Positions 5,396-7,201 of a stretch of 7,201 bases of DNA are shown here, in pieces. The position numbers were made by a program, and so were the translations under genes. This stretch comes from CAYUQT01 sp964596165 (GTDB lineage Bacteria > Planctomycetota > Phycisphaerae > UBA1845 > JAFGLZ01). The DNA lies in assembly GCA_964596165.1 (NCBI GenBank), contig CAZQTW010000132.1, positions 1 to 7,201 of the forward strand. Reading direction: 5' to 3'. The first letter of the stretch is position 1; the number at the start of each line of letters is the position of its first letter. The notes below the pieces were generated by a model that was not told the DNA's origin, ran no database searches, and was given only the letters and a program-made list of their open reading frames with translations.

Positions 5396-7201
5396 ATGCG
5401 TTTGAATCGGATCTCGTGCTGGTTTGTGAGCGTTGTAGTGCTCTCGTCGCTCCCATCGTTCGGCGTAGCGCCGACGAAGGAAGAGCTGGCCGAGTCGCAT
5501 CGTTGGGCGGCGGCCAAGTTTGCCGGCGCACCGGCCCCGCTGCCGATGGAACCCGGGCTGATCGTCCTGGCCAACAATGATCCTATTCAGAAGAACGGTC
5601 GGCACGGCAAACCGTTCAGGCTTGTGGACAAGTCGTATGTACGTGGGCTCTTGGCACACGCCGTCAGCAAGATTCTGGTTCGACTTCCCGCGGAAGGCAA
5701 GACATTCACGGCGGTCGTGGGGCTGGACAGCAACGAGCAGACCGGCGGGGGTCGGGGGAGCGTGGTCTTTACGATCGGCGTCGGAGACAAGCAGACGTTC
5801 CGCAGCAAGGTGTTGAAGGAGGGAATGCCCGCCGTGCCGGTGAGTGTCGACTTGGGCGGCGCGAAGGAGTTCATCCTCGAGGTCGGCGATGGCGGCGACG
5901 GCATTGCATGCGATCAGGCCGTCTGGGCCGACGCGAAGGTGACACTCGCCGACGGCAAGGAACTCTGGCTGGCGGATCTGCCGGTCACCGACCTACGGAA
6001 GAGCGACTACACGACCGAGCCGTTCTTCTCGTTTGTGTACGACGGCAAGCCCTCGGCGCAAGTCCTCAAGGAGTGGCAGTTTGCACGGGAAGTCGAGAAG
6101 CTTGACGACGTTCGAACCCGATACACGTTGACCTGGACCGACCCGAAGACGCAGCTCCAGTTCCGTTGTGTGGCGATTGAGTATCACGACTTTCCGACCG
6201 TCGAGTGGACGATCTATTTCAAGAACGGCGGTTCGGCGGATACGCCGATTGTCGAGAAGATACTGGCGTTGGACATCGGCCTGCGGCGCGGCGGTGTCGG
6301 CGATTTCCTGCTGCATCATGCCGTCGGCTCGCCGGCTAACGGGAACGACTACGGTCCGCTCGAGACAGTACTCAGTGCGGGGACGACCAAGCGGATTGCC
6401 GCGGCGGGCGGCCGGCCGACGAATAGCGACATGTCGTACTTCAACCTAGAAGGCGTACAGGACGGAACGATCATCGTCGTCGGTTGGCCCGGACAGTGGG
6501 CGGCCGAATTCGTCCGCGATGCGGGCGACGGCATTCGCATTCGGGCCGGACAGGAACTGACGCACTTCAAGCTGCTCCCCGGCGAAGAGGTCCGTGGCCC
6601 GATGATGGTTCTCCAGTTCTGGAAGGGCGACTACATTCGTTCGCAGAACATCTGGCGGCGCTGGATGATGGCGCACAGCATGCCCAAGCCCGGCGGCAGG
6701 CTGCCGCCGCCGCAATTCGTGGCCTCCAGCTCGCGGGCCTACGAGGAGATGATCAAGGCCAACGCCGACAACCAGATCATGCACATCAACCGTTACCTGG
6801 AGGAGGGCCTCAAGCTCGACTACTGGTGGATGGACGCGGGCTGGTACGTTCAGGAGAGTGGGTGGCCACAGGTGGGTACGTGGGAGGTCGATCCCAAGCG
6901 GTTCCCCCAGGGGTTTAAGCCGATCAGCGAACACGCCCACTCGAAGGGCGTCAAGATCCTCGTCTGGTTCGAACCGGAGCGCGTGGCGCCCAACACATGG
7001 CTGACGAAAAACCATCCCGAGTGGATCCTCGGCGGGGCAGGCGGGGGCCTGTTGAACCTCGGCAATCCGCAGGCCTGGGAGTGGCTGACGAATCACATCG
7101 ACACGCTGATCACCGAGCAGGGGATCGATCTGTATCGCCAGGACTTCAACATGGATCCGCTGGGGCATTGGCGTAAGAACGACGCGCCGGATCGGCAGGG
7201 C
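5396..7201 (+). CDS. Exported NPCBM and GH36-like alpha-galactosidase, 3' truncated by window
   Basis: The frame is open from the ATG at 5396 to the last base, giving 602 codons with no stop; the C-terminus lies outside. GGAG at 5385-5388, 7 bases upstream, supports the start. Residues 1-25 are a signal peptide (hydrophobic core FVSVVVLSSL, cleavage after GVA). Residues about 54-185 form an NPCBM/NEW2 carbohydrate-binding module: LIVLANNDPIQ, then RGLLAHAVSKILVRLP, the VVGLDSN segment and a closing CDQAVWADAKV. Residues about 190-435 are a beta-rich segment in the place of the GH36 N-terminal supersandwich. The catalytic barrel starts near 440 with LDYWWMDAGWY, DPKRFPQGF, ILVWFEPERV and LYRQDFN. 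By analogy with clan GH-D retaining enzymes, D583 in RQDFN is the nucleophile (codon 7142-7144). The acid/base Asp should lie shortly beyond the window. Expected activity is hydrolysis of terminal alpha-galactose or alpha-GalNAc. The exact subfamily and substrate are not settled. Confidence 0.9.
   Translation, partial: MRLNRISCWFVSVVVLSSLPSFGVAPTKEELAESHRWAAAKFAGAPAPLPMEPGLIVLANNDPIQKNGRHGKPFRLVDKSYVRGLLAHAVSKILVRLPAEGKTFTAVVGLDSNEQTGGGRGSVVFTIGVGDKQTFRSKVLKEGMPAVPVSVDLGGAKEFILEVGDGGDGIACDQAVWADAKVTLADGKELWLADLPVTDLRKSDYTTEPFFSFVYDGKPSAQVLKEWQFAREVEKLDDVRTRYTLTWTDPKTQLQFRCVAIEYHDFPTVEWTIYFKNGGSADTPIVEKILALDIGLRRGGVGDFLLHHAVGSPANGNDYGPLETVLSAGTTKRIAAAGGRPTNSDMSYFNLEGVQDGTIIVVGWPGQWAAEFVRDAGDGIRIRAGQELTHFKLLPGEEVRGPMMVLQFWKGDYIRSQNIWRRWMMAHSMPKPGGRLPPPQFVASSSRAYEEMIKANADNQIMHINRYLEEGLKLDYWWMDAGWYVQESGWPQVGTWEVDPKRFPQGFKPISEHAHSKGVKILVWFEPERVAPNTWLTKNHPEWILGGAGGGLLNLGNPQAWEWLTNHIDTLITEQGIDLYRQDFNMDPLGHWRKNDAPDRQG

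Noticed and set aside
4865..5659. Antisense open frame of 264 codons spanning the end of the CBS-HEPN gene and the start of the GH36-like gene
   Set aside because: It overlaps two supported + strand genes, and its composition looks like a shadow with no recognisable motifs.
6446..7168. Antisense open frame of 240 codons opposite the GH36-like barrel
   Set aside because: The + strand frame carries clear barrel motifs throughout. The antisense product shows no domain, and no convincing ribosome binding site was seen.

Overview
The window is GC-rich and every gene supported here lies on the + strand. It reads as part of a polysaccharide-use region in a Gram-negative heterotroph. Two large exported glycoside hydrolases, a GH78 alpha-L-rhamnosidase and a clan GH-D (GH36-like) enzyme with an NPCBM module, flank a lipoprotein gene and a gene for a cytoplasmic protein. 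This mix, together with the GC content and purine-rich Shine-Dalgarno sites, resembles Planctomycetota (Phycisphaerae-like) or the related Verrucomicrobiota/Lentisphaerota. That placement is inference from protein style; there is no rRNA or marker gene in the window.

Layout: bases 1-44 may be the last 13 codons of an upstream gene. Bases 45-157 are non-coding leader. Bases 158-3433 encode a complete 1091-residue GH78 rhamnosidase with all expected catalytic acids. Bases 3526-4296 encode a DUF3313-type lipoprotein. Bases 4403-5296 encode a CBS-pair protein whose helical C-terminal half carries an RNxxxH motif typical of HEPN domains. Bases 5396-7201 hold the first 602 codons of an exported NPCBM plus GH36-like alpha-galactosidase, cut by the window edge just after its presumed nucleophile. 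The gaps between genes are about 92, 106 and 99 bp. None contains a convincing rho-independent terminator or promoter, so a single transcript is possible but unproven.

The two hydrolases could act together on a glycan with terminal alpha-L-rhamnose and alpha-galactose (or alpha-GalNAc) residues, such as side chains of pectin, plant gum or algal/bacterial exopolysaccharide. No transporter, SusC/SusD pair, sulfatase or regulator of sugar use is visible. The lipoprotein and CBS-HEPN genes have no evident role in sugar breakdown and may simply be neighbours. The most unusual item is the CBS-HEPN fusion, a candidate nucleotide-sensing protein with a possible RNA-cleaving or RNA-binding domain. I found no CRISPR array, tRNA, rRNA, insertion sequence or phage gene.
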